Position numbers and translations under genes: made by a program | The notes under the pieces: generated by a model | The model's database searches: none | What the model was told of the DNA's origin: nothing | The model's input: only the letters and a program-made list of their open reading frames with translations | From: Nematostella vectensis | Lineage: Eukaryota > Cnidaria > Anthozoa > Actiniaria > Edwardsiidae | NCBI RefSeq assembly: GCF_932526225.1 | Contig: NC_064041.1 | Location: forward strand, 7,833,042-7,897,041 | Direction of reading: 5' to 3' | Length of the DNA stretch: 64,000 bases | In this document: piece by piece, positions 41,901-56,900 of the stretch | Numbering within the stretch: the stretch's first letter is position 1 | How the letters are laid out: each line of letters begins with the position of its first letter

Positions 41901-44900
41901 CCCAGATTAGTTCCGTCCCCGAAACGCTGGTTAGCGCTAACTCTGGGTCAGTTTGGAGGTAAAATCTAACCCTGCTCGCGAGGTGGGTTAACTCGCTAAC
42001 CCACTGTTTAGTTGGCGTAACACAGGCCTCCCAAACTTTGTAGTAGAACTAAAGCTTCATAAAATAAAGTTGTCGACAAAAAAGACGTTACACAAAACAA
42101 TGTAGGGATGAAATATCCTAACATTTCGCTTTATTATGTGACATTCGTTGCGATGCTGACTTGAAAATTGTGCTGGGACAGACAGAAAGTTACATGAAAT
42201 TTATACTTGAAATGAATTTGTCTCGCTAGTGTCACGCACCAACTCGAATCCTGCAAATGACACTTTTTTGGCCATGAAATGGAGGTAATTACAGGTGATG
42301 TAGAGGTGTTTTGGGGCTTTTCTGCGAAAATAAAATCCCTTTTCTGTTGATATACTGGGTACCCTGTGTGAATTTTACTCCTCAAACCAGTTTTTCACTC
42401 GTTTAATCCAAGGTTAGTAATTGGGGGGATTACTTGGCTTTCGGGAACGGTGAGTTATCCGTCGGTTAGCTAACCTACGATTAGCGAATTTTAACCCGGG
42501 ATTAGGCGCTGATCGAGGGTTAAGTTAATCGGCCTTCCAGGAACCGGCCCCCGATTTACTAACCCTGGATTAAGCGAGTGAAAAACTAGTTTGGCGAGTA
42601 AAATTCACACAGAATACTCACAGTAGATCAACTCAAATATTTATCTTTGGTGATTTTATTTTCGCAGAGAAGCCCAAAAACACCTCTTCATCGCCTGTAA
42701 TTACCTCCATTTCATTGCCAAAAATGTAATTTGCAGGATTCGAGTTTGGTGCGTAGCGAGATCGTGGGTTAGGGCAAATTTAACCCTGGGTTAGCGCTAA
42801 TCGGCTTTTCAGGAACCGGCCCCATTAGTGTAATAAACAGTCAACCATAAATGTAAGAACACGTCGCCCATAAATGTAATAAACAGTCAACCATAAATGT
42901 AAGAACACGTCGCCCATGAATGTTATAAACCACGTTAACCATAAATGTAATTACACGTCGCCCATAAATTTTATAATTTTGACTCATATAAACATCATTA
43001 TGCGGTCTAACTTGGCAGATGCGATGTAGGTGTCAAGGGGGTGCAATGATATATCAACTGAGCATGACGTCATCGATGACGACACTAAAAACGGCAATAC
43101 TCATATCTCATCATAGAAACATCATAAGGCGATCTAAGTTGACATATGTCATGTAGGTATGAAGGGGTGTGCAACGTCTTGTCAACTCAGCATGACGTCA
43201 TCTATGACGTTACTAGAAACGGCAATACTCATATTTCATCATAGAAACATCAAAGGGCGGTCTAACTTATATCTCATCACAGAAATATCATAAGGCTTTT
43301 AAAATCGAAACACTTCCCCCCCCCTTTAGACCTCGGAAATTTCGTGAGGACCCCCCACAGTATCCTCAGCCCCCCCCCCCCTTGTATATAAATTCTATTT
43401 CATGGCCTTTGCCTTATCGTAGTACATCGGGAGAAACCCGGCGAACTTCTAAGGCATAAACAACAGGCGCTATCTGATTTTGAACGACACCGTACAAAAA
43501 AAAAAAAACGTGGACGAGATTTATGAATACGCGTATTTGGGAACAAACTGTTTATTGATTTATTTGAAAGTTTTTCTTAATCACTTTCTTATATATCTTT
43601 GTCTTTATCACTTTGCATGTCTTATTGCCATTACATCCTGATCTCTACACTCCTAGAAAATTAGTTTTATACATCGATGCATATTTTGTACAATGGTCTA
43701 GTCATTGGGTCACGTGACCATTCCCCTCTATTAACTATGGCCACATATGGTTCTACAAACTTTTAGTTGTGCAGGAGCAGTTTACAACCGTCATACCTGT
43801 CAACTCTCCCGCATTAGGCGGGAGTCTCAAGATTTTGGACCCCTTTTCCCGCTCTCCCGCGTAGAGCACTAAATCTCATTTAGCGATTTTTATCGCTTCC
43901 AATTATTCCATAGAAAATCGTCATTTTGCCTATTTTATATTAATATATTTGAAACAACAATACCCTTGCGTAGCGCTATTTATCTAACACCCTCGTGAGA
44001 TCTATAAGTGGATTTGTTCGCGAGAGCTTTCTATACGGCAAACGCCTGCAAGGCTAAACCCACCCCTCCCCCAAAAAATGAATATACCCCACCCCTTCCC
44101 CCCAAAAAATTATGAAGCCTTGAGATTTTCGGAGGTTGACAGGTATGAACCATTTTGTGTACAGTGTGACAAGCGCATGGTCAAACTGTAGTACCCTTTG
44201 GTGGGCGGAATTTTCATCGTTATACCGAGAATACCGTCATACCGAATACAGTTATAACTTTATACCTAAAGGCATTCACATTTTGCCACCTATTAAAGCC
44301 GCATTGTCACCAGTTTACTTCCGGAGGTCCGACGGAAACCTCAACCGTTAAAAGAAAAAAGAATCTATTAAAATCCGAGATATTAAACAGGCCATCCGCT
44401 GTAAATTATCAATCACATCCTCAAAGAAACTTCCAATAAACACACTGCTTTCAATATTTTGAAATATTTTTCGCGTTTTCCGTTAAAAATCATCGGAGAT
44501 TGTTACGTAATCGACCGGAAGTAAACTGGTGACAATGCTGCTTTAATCCATTACTCTACTGTATAGGCTTAAAATGCACAGAATAAACAAAGCTGCATAT
44601 TTCATTTTTTTTTCTTACAAGGACCATCAACACAATACACTATAGAATGGGTGGCTTGGTTCACAGTACTTACCCGCTTATAAGAACCTAGAAATTAAGA
44701 ACCTGTTAGCCTAAAAATACCAATTCAGACCCCTGTTAAATAATATAGCCTTAAATTTGAAACAGGATCTTATTTTTTTTTAAATGGACCTTTAAGATCT
44801 CCCAGCAATGATATTATTTTAAGGAGTCTGGACCACATATTGTACGAAGGCCAGGCCGGTATTGACGTTCCATCAAATCTAGATACCGCAATTCTACAAG

Positions 44901-47900
44901 CCATTAGTAACTTTTAATTAAATTTTCTTTAAAATTAAGAACCTATTTAAGAACCAAAGTAGCCTAAACATTAAAATAGGACCCGTTGAATGAAAACCTG
45001 TTTAGGCTAACCTGGAAAAACCTAGTATCTTATAAGCGGGTAAGTACTGTAAAAGGTGTATCTTGGAGTCACAAAGAATACACACTGTAGCGAACCTGTA
45101 GCTAATAAGGATAATGCATCATAGTTGTTAAAAATTCCTTGTATACTTTAGTTCTCTGGCAGTGAAGTTAAAAGGAATACCTGCTGATGTGGTTGCTAAG
45201 CGACTGTTGCCAAGGCTACTGAACCGGTTTGTGTTGGCAGAGCCAAGTGCAGAGAAAGAGTTCCTACCGCACATACTCTCTCCTTGTGATGGTAAGGACT
45301 AAACCTTCATATGTACATTGTTACTATCATTGTCATCATCGTCGTCGTCGTTATCATCATCATCTATCATCATCATCATCACCACCACCACCACCACCAC
45401 TATCATCAAACATCATGATCATTCATCATCATCATTATTATCATCATCACCACCAATAACACCATCATCAATCATCACCAATCATCATCAATCATCATCT
45501 TCGACGTCGTCGTCGTCGTCATCATCATCATAATGGCATCATCATTCTCATAATCAATCATCATCAATCATCATCATCATCATCAATCATAATCAATTAT
45601 CATCATCATGATTATAATGATGATAGATAATGATGATAAGAATGATAATGACAATCATGGTCATGCTAATGATGATGGCGATGGCGGTTTAAGGCCATCC
45701 GCTTTAAATTTTCAGTGACATTCATGAAGAAACTTCCAATAGACACACTGCTTTAACGAGTTTCAATATTTTTCGCGTTTTTAATTAAAAATCATCGGAG
45801 AATGTTACGTAATGTTACGTCAGTGACCTGGTGCAACAACCGCTTTAACACAACGACTAACATCGTGCCTGTTTTCCAAAAAGGTGAAACTGGAAGCGAA
45901 GATGACGGCATCCAACCGATACTTCCCTTAAATCTATTCAAGTAAGTTATGCAAAACCCACCCAGCGGGTATTATTTGATGATCCTCCAATAAAAAAATG
46001 AGTCACCTCGATGATCCATTATTGCTCTAGGTATAAATGCGAAATATTGTTTGAATTAAAAAAAAAAAACACACAAAGAAAAGAAAATATGACCAGCTTT
46101 CGGTTGGGGGGGGGGGGGGGGGGGTGGTCCCAGCGTTTTAAGCTGGCACCAGTTTTGAATTACATGACGAATCTTTCAGAAGATATATCTTTCAGAAGTT
46201 CTTAAGTCAGTATTAGTAAGCAAATACACTTGCCACCACTATACCTTTAAGCACTTTTTATTCGAAATCGCGTGCACTCTATCATCTTAATGGCGTCTTA
46301 GATAAAAACCAAGATATAGTGGCAGAGTTAAGGACACATCACATGAATTATGTTTTAAATTGAGCCGTAAGTAGTAATCGCAACTTTGTTGTTAAATTTT
46401 CGCAAAAATTTGCCCTATTTTGAAGCTCGCGACTCTATTTCTTAATCGCTCTTACAGATATCTCTGAAACCCCACACATGGCTAGATAACCATGTGCTAC
46501 ATAATAGGTGGAAAGGACTTAAGAAAAAATATAGATATGGGCTAGAGCTTTGTACTAGAATAAAAGGAGGCGGGCGTCTTACTCACGTGCATTTATTTCG
46601 ATCAACACAATTTATACGCCATATTATATTTTCATCCTTGTGTTATTGATTTGGTGTACTGGATATGGAATCTGAATCCATTTCTTCGCGCAGTGCGTTT
46701 TCAAAGATGGATGGTGTGATGGAGGGAAGACTGGGTCGAGCTCCCTTGGTTTTCTTAATTTTTTTTTCATGCCGTCTACGCTTAACCTTAATTTTAATAA
46801 CCACCAATTAACTTGCGCGTAAGAAAACTAAACAAATTTTCCCCTGATAATATTTTTGTTATAATTATTTTTTGTTTCGCCGAATTAGAATTAGTTTCAG
46901 CGACTATGGGAAATAATATATCTGAGATAAAATCCCAATCCCAATTTCTTAGTTATAGTTCTTCAGGCATTTTATTATAAACAAGCATTATAAACAAGCT
47001 TTTTAAAATTATTATTTTCATTTTCTGCTCTTTCTGAAGAAATCCGCTTAAAGGTAATAAAGATCACATCTAACATCTGACATGTACTACTTTGCTCTTT
47101 ATAATCGCGTTTTTTGACGTTGCCAATGGACAATTTCCGTTGTTCTCCAATAATAAATTCAACGCAGTTTTTATATTTAATTAGAAAAAGTGATTATGAA
47201 TATAGTTCAAATTAGTGTGCGAAAATTGGGACCAATAAAAGCTTAGGCGAAGTTCAAACGTCGAACATACTGAAAACGCTAAAATTATTATTTTTTCAGA
47301 CATATAAATTGACACATGAATTGTTAGGCTAAACTTATTATTTTTTCAGACATATGAATTGACACATGAATTGTTAGGGTGTGTCTTTTCGTTCAGTGTT
47401 CAAATACATAGGCTCAGCTTGATAACGACAAAGTTGAGTTCGAGGTTTCAAACCTAAGGAGGTTTAAAACAAACCATGTACAAAACCTGTGTACATCTTC
47501 TTTAAATAACAACTTTCATTGACATATTTCTACATGTTATTTACACAAGTTTTAGTTAAAAGTGCGGAGATGATTTGACCAATACAAGATCTAATAAGAG
47601 ATGTTTAGGTATATAACATAGCCTATACATATATAATTTGGAGAATTTCCCTTGTAATGTCTTCCAAGATCATCACATTTATTTGTTTTTCATTTAACAA
47701 ACGCTCACTATATTATTATTATTTTTTCGAAAAGCCAGATTCAAGAAGAACAATGTTTTTGGGGCATGTAACATCTACGTTATCTTTTCAGTTGTTGAAA
47801 CCCTGCAAAACTATTCATACAATTGCCTAAAGACAAGAAAACAATGACCGGACTTCGTTTCTGAAGTCGTTTTTCATGAGCGCATAAACAAAGAAATTCG

Positions 47901-50900
47901 GTGCCGAGTTGAAGTACCGCATGAGTACCATAGCGTAGAAGCGTATGTTCGATTCGTTCTCATTACACGTAGGCACATCGAAGTAGTTACAGATCAACCA
48001 GTACTGCAAAAACGAACTGCAAACGAGGAAAATTGCTATGACGACGCCAACAGCCGCTGTGGAAGCATTTCTATGACGAGTTTCGAGGCGTCTCTGCCGA
48101 GTGTTGCTAGGGTTAGTGGTAGAGTTGCTTGACTCCTGCACGTCGGTTGCACGCATATGTTTTAAGTGCCTTCTAGCGACAAATGCTATTCGTACGTATG
48201 CGTAAATCATGAAGATATTTGGTAAGATTACGAAGGTTGGGATATAGAAGATCTGGTATCGTAAGAATGTAGAGCTTTCAGCGTTATTAAGTTTCAGAAC
48301 GAGAAACGGAATTCGTTGAAGAAGTGCGACCATCCAGGCTATTACTATCATGGCGAGACAACCGTTAGAGTTTACTAGATTATGGTGGGTGAAAGGATGG
48401 ACAATAGCCAGATATCTGTCGAGAGTTAATGCAAAAAGGTTTGCCACTGAGGCAATTAAAAAAACGTTCATGAAAAACTCCAGTATTGCCCATGTCTCGG
48501 GACTGTACGTCACTGGTAACCAAACGTATAAGAAGAGACTTGGTCCGTTGTAAACACCAACGCAGAAATCCGCAACTGCCAACGACAGAATATACCAGTT
48601 CGGGGATCTTCGCTGTCGGAGTCTTTTCCTAGAAGCAATGATGTACATAACTAAACCATTTCCAAGAACAGTTAAAAGCGTCATAATCACTCTTAGTACC
48701 CAGTACCATGTTGGACGTTGCATAGTCCCACCGCCTTTAGTATTATTCCAAGAAATCGCATTCATTTCTTTCTCGAGAACAGATAGATTCATCATGGTTT
48801 GGTTGACTTTCCTGCGCCCTTTTTGTAATCTTCTCCTTCTTTGTGTTTTTGCTCAAGCTCAGTTCGAGTCCAAATGAGACGTTGCCTTTTTTGTTCGTTT
48901 TTATATTTCTCTTTTCAACTACTGTCTTCCTGTATCTGATACAAGTGTCATTAAAACTTAAGAACATCTGGCCTTGTTTTTAGCTCGAATATTAGCATTC
49001 GGCTTATTAAAACTGAACAACAGTTTCACGGTGCTGGGTTAAATACTGCAAATAGAAATTGATGACTATGTTTTAGTTTTCAATTATATAGGGGTCGAGA
49101 TGTCGTAACCCAATACACGATGCCGCACATTGTGTTTTACTTCTCCCCGTTTTAATCTTCTAATCTATTTTATCTGATTATTGCTTTTATTCAGACAGAA
49201 ACGGAAGAACAGATTAAAATTTGTAATAAGTAACGATCTCATTGAATAATCGCTGCTCTCACCAATATTCCAAATCGAAAAGGGGCGGATTTAATATCTT
49301 GAAACACCGCTTGAGCGCTAGCCCCTAGCAAGATCGTGCTGGTATACGAGAATAGGTTCGAGCTAGTGGGGTTACGAGAACTTTCTTAGCGCACCTGTCT
49401 TAGTCAACGGACATAGTTCCTCTCTATGTTCTGCAAAATTAGTTTAGTTTGTCAATTTGTTTGCACTGACTTTGCGTTGTTTCCAACTTTCTCTTTTTGC
49501 CTTTACATCCTTTTATTGTCTCAGAGTAGGTACGTTCTGTATGTATTTTCTTTAATTTAGAAATTGGGAGGGCGTCAAACAGCGGCGTCCTTAGGTCCCA
49601 CGGGATTATTTTAATTAAAATTAAGTTGATATATATGTTGACAATCAGGAAAAAGTGGAAATTTTTATTGAGGTGATTGGGGGGATGGCAAAATATGTTT
49701 GTTTGTTAGGGATATTAGTTGTTTTCAATGGAATATGCACAGTATTTAAAAGGTGAGCAGGTGTATTTTCCCGCGCTTTTTAGAGGTTACCCCGTCCAAT
49801 CAGCACACGATCTAAACAAAGATTCTTATCTTCCCAGGGAGCACTGCGTGCCTATTTTATCCAAGCTATGGACTATCAAGGATCTCCATGTTCGTATGAT
49901 CCTGTTAAGATTCTTCCCTTTTTTTGTCGGCGCTTACGATACAGAGGCACTGGAGACGTTTATCATGCCACAGGTGAGACCAGGGGGGGGATTAAAAGAA
50001 ATAGATACCTTTATTGCGCTCTGTCAGGTCCCATTTTACAGCCATCAGCCACAATAATCAATGCTAAAACCTCCATTAGAAGCGAGTTACCATCTTTAGG
50101 CTAAATTGAATGCCTGCACTGCATCATGGGAGTCTTGGAAACACCTTGACGGGAAAACTCCTCCCCCATAATCATAACAGTCTCTTTACCCCAAAGCCAA
50201 ACAAAACATTTCCAGGTCCAAGGAACTCAGAATAAGCCTGTAAACAATTTTTGAATAAGGTTGGGTAGCAAAGATGGTCCACATTGGAGAGTATGAGGCC
50301 ATTCACTAGAAAATTCCTTTCTCACTCGATGAAGCCCAAACAAGGAATTATCCCATTGAATCAACCTCAGCGTGCAAACACCCATAAGCACAGCATTAAT
50401 TATGCCCAAATGGACTTTATGATGTCCTGAGGCACTCTCCAGATGTAAAAAAGCTGTAATTTTTTAAGCAAATTACAAGCAAAATTGTTGTAAGCAACAG
50501 GCTCTAGCAGCGCCGTCGCTTGAAATAAAAAAGGCACCGCAGTGCATTGTTGGAAACTTCAAGGTAGCTTAGCTTAACTGATAGTGTTGGACTTGAGATA
50601 GGGGGGGGGAGGTTTCTGTTTCCAGTCTGTTTTTCTTACAATTTTGCTCAAAAGTACCCAGGAGTGAAAGGGTTTAGCATCCTCTGCCAGCCGCCATTTT
50701 GTCATCCTAGCAATGTACCAAGTGTGAAAAAGCACCCATTTCCATCGGCTGATATGGGGGAGCAATGGAATGCAATATTTGTTATTTAATTTGGTAAATA
50801 AAAGATTAAACTTTTAAATGTTTTTTTACTAATTACGTGTATTCATTCAATGAAAATAATAACAAAGGTGTGGCTGACAAGGGCACTTTAATCAAAGACG

Positions 50901-53900
50901 ACGTTAACTTGGACGTTATCCAGTTACAAATTATTTTCTCTTTTTACCGAACTACCAAACTACGACGTCGAAAGCACCAATTTTTACGGTCTAACTAGGA
51001 CGGGAACGTTTTCTCTGAAGTAGAAATAACAGCCGTGTCTTCCAAGCTTACACATCATCCTGGCTAACACTTTGGGCATGTGTGAATGATGTTCCATTCC
51101 ACATGATTGCTTTTGAGGAGTTTGGGAAGGGGGCAGTAAACAGAATACCCTTCCACAAAGAGTCCAATTTGGGACTTCACACTTCCACTGCCTGGCGGCA
51201 AATCCGTACGAGTTGTAGTTAACAAATAGCTCATGTCTGTTCTTAGATGCTGATTGGCTTACGCGATACGGATGACTCTCTTGTGTCCGCTACATTTCAC
51301 GCGCTAGCAGCGCTCGTGCCACTACTCGGAGGGGAAGTGGTCGTAGGAGGTCAGCGGCAGAAGTATTTTACTGAGGGGAGGCCCAAGGTAATACGCAGAA
51401 TCAGGGGCGGATCGAACGACGGAGGGGGGGGGGAGGGCATTTATTGTAAAAGTGGGAGGGTCCTTTTAGTTCATATAACAATTGACAAAAATAATTCTTC
51501 TGATATAACATTCTCGTATTCTCAGTTCAGCATGGGAGTTTCGCCAGTCACCAAGAATAATACTCGTAAGTAGCGCAACCATAGTAGTTGTCATCTTCAT
51601 TATTATTGCCATCGGCATCGGCATCGTCATCATCATCGTTATCATCATCGTCATCATCATCATCATCATTATCATATATAATCGGCGTCATTGCCTTTAT
51701 CATCATCAATATTACACTTGGCAAAGGTATTCTGGATTTATGTTTTAAACTGATATCGAAATAAAACAAATATATAAATACAACGAACCAGCATTTCTGA
51801 TACCTTTAATAACTTTACCTTTGATAATTTCGTAAGGATTCTTTTTTTTTTTTGCTGGTAAAGACTTATTTTGTTGAGCAAACTGGTGTAAACTATATAA
51901 ACGTGCCACTAACACTCTGGCAGTTCTAAAAAAGTTTTCTTTGCCTCTATCACTATTACTTTTAGACAGAGAGATGGAAAAGAAAAAACCCATGTATCAG
52001 AGATTACAGTAAATCTAGAATCATTTGTAAACCACAGCTATAGATTAAAATAATTTAAAAAAAAGCAATTACAGAAGAGATTTCCCAGCGTACCATCATT
52101 ATTGTCGTCGTCGCCAACTAAGTTATTGTCGTGGCAAGATGTCATATCTTGTCCATTCAATTTTCATCTCTTTGTAAACAACGCTAGCTTAGTATGGAAA
52201 ACACAGCGAAACATCATGCAATTTGGTGTGCAAACAGCTCATTTAGATTTTCTCATTCAGCGAAACATCATTCAGTTTGGTGTGCAAACAGCTTATTTAG
52301 ATTTTCTCATATCGCGAAACATCATGCAATTTGGTGTGCAAACATCTCAATCTAATTTTCTCATTCCGCGAAACATCATGGAATTTGGTGTGCAAACAGC
52401 TCAATATAATTTTCTTGTTCCGCGAAACATCATGCAATTTGGTGTGCAAACAGCTCAATCTAATTTTGTCATTCCGCGAAACATCAAAACCTGGTGTTCA
52501 AGCATCTCGATCAAAAATTTTCATTCCACGAAATATCATGCAATTTGTTGTGCGGACAGCTCATTTAGATTTTCTCATTCCGCGAAACATAAAACCTGGT
52601 GTTCAAACATCTGAATAAAAAAAATCTCATCCCGCAAAACATCATGCAATTTGGTGTGCAAGAGCTCATTTAGATTTTCTCATTCCGCGAAACATCATAA
52701 AACCTGGTGTTCAAACATCTGAATAAAAAAATCTCATCCCGCGAAACATCATGCAATTTGGTGTGCAAGAGCTCATTTAGATTTTCTCATTCCGCGAAAC
52801 ATCATAAAACCTGGTGTTCAAACATCTGAATTTAAAAATTTCATCCCGCGAAACATCATGCAATTTTGTGTGCAAACAGCTCCTTTAGATTATCTCATTC
52901 CGCGAAACATCATAAAACCTGGTGTTCAAACATCTGAAGTAAAAATTTTCATCCCGCGAAACATCATGCAATTTGGTGTGCAAACAGCTCATTTAGATTT
53001 TCTCATTCAGCGAAACATCATTCAGTTTGGTGTGCAAACAGCTCATTTAGATTTTCTCATATCGCGAAACATCATGCAATTTGGTGTGCAAACATCTCAA
53101 TCTAATTTTCTCATTCCGCGAAACATCATGGAATTTGGTGTGCAAACAGCTCAATATAATTTTCTTGTTCCGCGAAACATCATGCAATTTGGTGTGCAAA
53201 CAGCTCAATCTAATTTTGTCATTCCGCGAAACATCAAAACCTGGTGTTCAAGCATCTCGATCAAAAATTTTCATTCCACGAAATATCATGCAATTTGTTG
53301 TGCGGACAGCTCATTTAGATTTTCTCATTCCGCGAAACATAAAACCTGGTGTTGAAACATCTGAATAAAAAAATCTCATCCCGCGAAACATCATGCAATT
53401 TGGTGTGCAAGAGCTCATTTAGATTTTCTCATTCCGCGAAACATAAAACCTGGTGTTCAAACATCTAAATAAAAAAAATTCATCCCGCGAAACATCATGC
53501 AATTTGGTGTGCAAGACCTCATTTAGATTTTCTCATTCCGCGAAACATCATAAAACCTGGTGTTCAAACATCTGAATTAAAAAATTTCATCCCGCGAAAC
53601 ATCATGCAATTTGGTGTGCAAGAGCTCATTTAGATTTTGTCATCCCGCGAAACATCATGCAATTTTGTGTGCAAACAGCTCCTTTAGATTATCTCATTCC
53701 GCGAAACATCATAAAACCTGGTGTTCAAACATCTGAATTAAAAATTTTCATCCCGCGAAACATCATGCAATTTGTTGTGCAGACAGCTCATTTAGATTTT
53801 CTCATTCCGCAAAACATCATGCAATTTGGTGTGCAAACAGCTCCTTTAGATTTTCTCATTCCGCGAAACATCATAAAACCTGGTGTTTAAACATCTCAAT

Positions 53901-56900
53901 CAAAAATTTTCATTCCGCGAAACATCATGCGACTTGAAGAGGAGGTGCCCATCACGAATCACGAATTTTTCTACAGGCTTCACGAACCACAGTTTTAACT
54001 TTTGCTTTGCTGCTGAATATATGATTTAATATACATAGATCAACGCTGCGGTTGACACACTCAGTTAAACTAACACACAATGACATCAATGTTTACTTCT
54101 ACATATAAATGTATGAATCGTGATGCGAAAAAACCGTTACAATCGATGCGGAGTGATTGTACTACAGCTCCTGTCAAGTTGAGCACTGTTTTGCAGTCGC
54201 TCTCGTTACATGAATTTCATGTTTTAATTATTCTCGGCGTCTACGGTCACATTTTACGAATTTAGAGTTGCGAAATAACGAGTCACGAAAGTAAAAATAC
54301 CCCAATCACGGATGACGATTCACGAATTTGTTTTTAGGCTTTTCACGAATCTCGAATTTAATTTAGGGGCAATCACGAATCACGAAAATACTCTTCACCA
54401 CCCTGTTAACAGCATCTTTCAGCATATTAGGTTACAAACAGAAACAAACACAACATTTTCCACTACCTTCCAGCATCCATCTCTCAGCAATGCTCTCTGC
54501 TGCTTGCTCAAGGACAAAGCACGGGCTCTAGGTTAATTTGACTCCGAAAGGAAGTCTAATGTCTTTTTTGTGTTGTATAAAGCACAGCGAGCTCTGTCTC
54601 TACGAGCTTACGACGTTTCAAACGACGCGCTGTGTTACCGCCGCCGCCACCTGGTAAATGAGTAATTCGACTCCCAGCGTCGCGTTTATTCTCTTCAAAC
54701 GCGACGCTAGGTGTCGGGGGTTAAGTTACTGATTTATCAGGTGGCGGAGGTGGCTACACAGCGCGTCGTTTGGAAGGTCGCAAGAGGGACAGGGCTCGCT
54801 GTATGAGCGAAACCAGGGCAAATACTTGCAGTTGAAGTAGGGATACGTGCTTTAGACGTCATTTTGGAGTCAAATTATACTATAGCCTGTGGACAAAGGC
54901 TAGAGATAGGGGCTAGCTTTGATGGTTTCTTTTTTATTTTCAGATATACACAAGTCATCTGATCAAAAGCAGACAAAAGCCATCGCCCCACTAAACGTAC
55001 TAGACGCTCTACACATGCACCCCAAACCGAACTTGAAGGAGGAAAAGCCACCTCAGAAGATCACTAGCGAAGAACAGAAACAAAAGGAGAGGAATCGGCA
55101 AAAACATCGGGAAGAAATGGAGAGGAAACGGGAGAAATTACAGAAAGAAAGGGAACTGAAAAAAGCCAAAAGGGAGAAAGAAAGGGATGAAAATGAAAAA
55201 GCAAGAAAAACGTTACTAGAGCTGGCCAAAGAGCAAGCGTTAGAGATAGGTTGGTGATAGCCAACATTTTCATCAACATCTTTTTCATCACCATCACCAT
55301 CATAATCGTCAGCAGCGTAGTCATTATTACAATTGCCTGTCATCGCATTGCTTAACTCATTAAAGCAAACCCAGGAACGCTGGCATCAGCATCTATTACC
55401 AAGCCATGCTCTTTTACATCAGTATCTACTAACAAGCCATCCTCTTTACATCAGTATCTACTAACAAGCCATACTCTTTACAACAGTATCTACTAACAAG
55501 CCATACTCTTTACATCGGTATCTACTACCAAGCCATACTCTTTACATCAGTATCTACAAACAAGCCATACTCTTTACATCAGTATCTACTAACAAGCCAT
55601 ACTCTTTACATCAGTATCTACTAACAAGCCATACTCGTTACATCAGTATCTACTAACAAGCCATACTCTTTACATCAGTATCTACTACCAAGCCATACTC
55701 TTTACATCAGTATCTACTAACAAGCCATACTCTATACATCAGTATCTACTACCAAGCCATACTCTTTACATCAGTATCTACTAACAAGCCATACTCTTTA
55801 CATCAGTATCTACTAACAAGCCACACTCTTTACATCAGTATCTACTAACAAGCCATACTCTTTACATCAGTATCTACTAACAAGACACACTCTTTACATT
55901 AGCATCTACTAACAAGCCATACTCTTTACATCAGTATCTACTACCAAGCCATACTCTTTACATCAGTATCTACAAACAAGCCATACTCTTTACATCGGCC
56001 TCTACTAACAAGTCATACTCTTTACAACCTATTTTCTCTGAAATGTTTTTCTGTCGTTACCCATGACGCCTGATGGAACTGGGGCCCCGACTCTTCAAGC
56101 TGCACTTTACCTACTTCATTGCCCAACATTAGTATTTGATTATATAACTCTTGACATAATATTGATCGCGGTCCTAATAAAACCACGTGTTTGCTTCTAG
56201 TCGTACCTGAACACGAAGTTATAAGTAAAGAAGATGAGCTCGATGATGACTTCGAGGACTGGGACGAGTTCGAAACTGCTGAGCCTGAGCCTGAGCCGGA
56301 GCCATCAGTCAAACAAAAACTAAAGACATCCCCGACTCGTTTCCAGACCTCCAGTTCACAGAAATTCGACCTGACGGACGTTGACTTTGCTCCTTTGCAA
56401 AATAATTCCGCCAGAAATGAACCTGATCTCATTGCTTGGAACAATGATGACCGTAGTCCAAAGTCCGATTCACAAAAGCCTGATAGGGAAATCTTAGTTA
56501 AACCGTTTGGAACCGGAAGAGGAATGAAGCTAAGTACAAAAAAGCCCAGTCTCCGTTCAGCCAAGCCCAAACCCCCCGAGGGAGGTGACCTGGGAAAGAT
56601 GTTTGAAATCCCTGATATTACCATCAAGCCTCAGGAGCCGGATTTCTTCTCAGACATGCAGCCAGAATTGGAGTTCAAGCGATACGATGGGGGAGTGGGT
56701 GGGGCCAATGTGTCGACTGGGTACAGTACAATGATGAGTGTGCAAAACACTGCGCAGGTATGACGTCAATACCGATACGATGGGTGAGGGGTCGGGCGCA
56801 ATGTGTCGACAAGGTACGGTACTATGATGCGTGTGCAGAACACTGCGCAGGTATGACGTCAATACCGATACGATGGGTGAGGGGTCGGGCGCAATGTGTC

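Noticed and set aside
43060..43205. TGACGTCA sites as CRE regulatory elements
   Set aside because: They recur as part of a ~120-bp tandem repeat in an intron and are not near a promoter.
45229..45533. His/Ser/Ile homopolymer proteins
   Set aside because: Translations of a CAT/CAC microsatellite after the exon 8 donor of SCYL3.
52102..53355. Long plus-strand frames with 18-residue repeats as protein genes
   Set aside because: They result from a 54-bp satellite whose length is divisible by three; no splice fit to SCYL3, no signal or domain, and other units contain stops.
56022..56627. 201-codon minus-strand frame
   Set aside because: It is antisense to SCYL3 exon 14, whose acidic EPEPEPE-type sequence leaves the opposite strand open.
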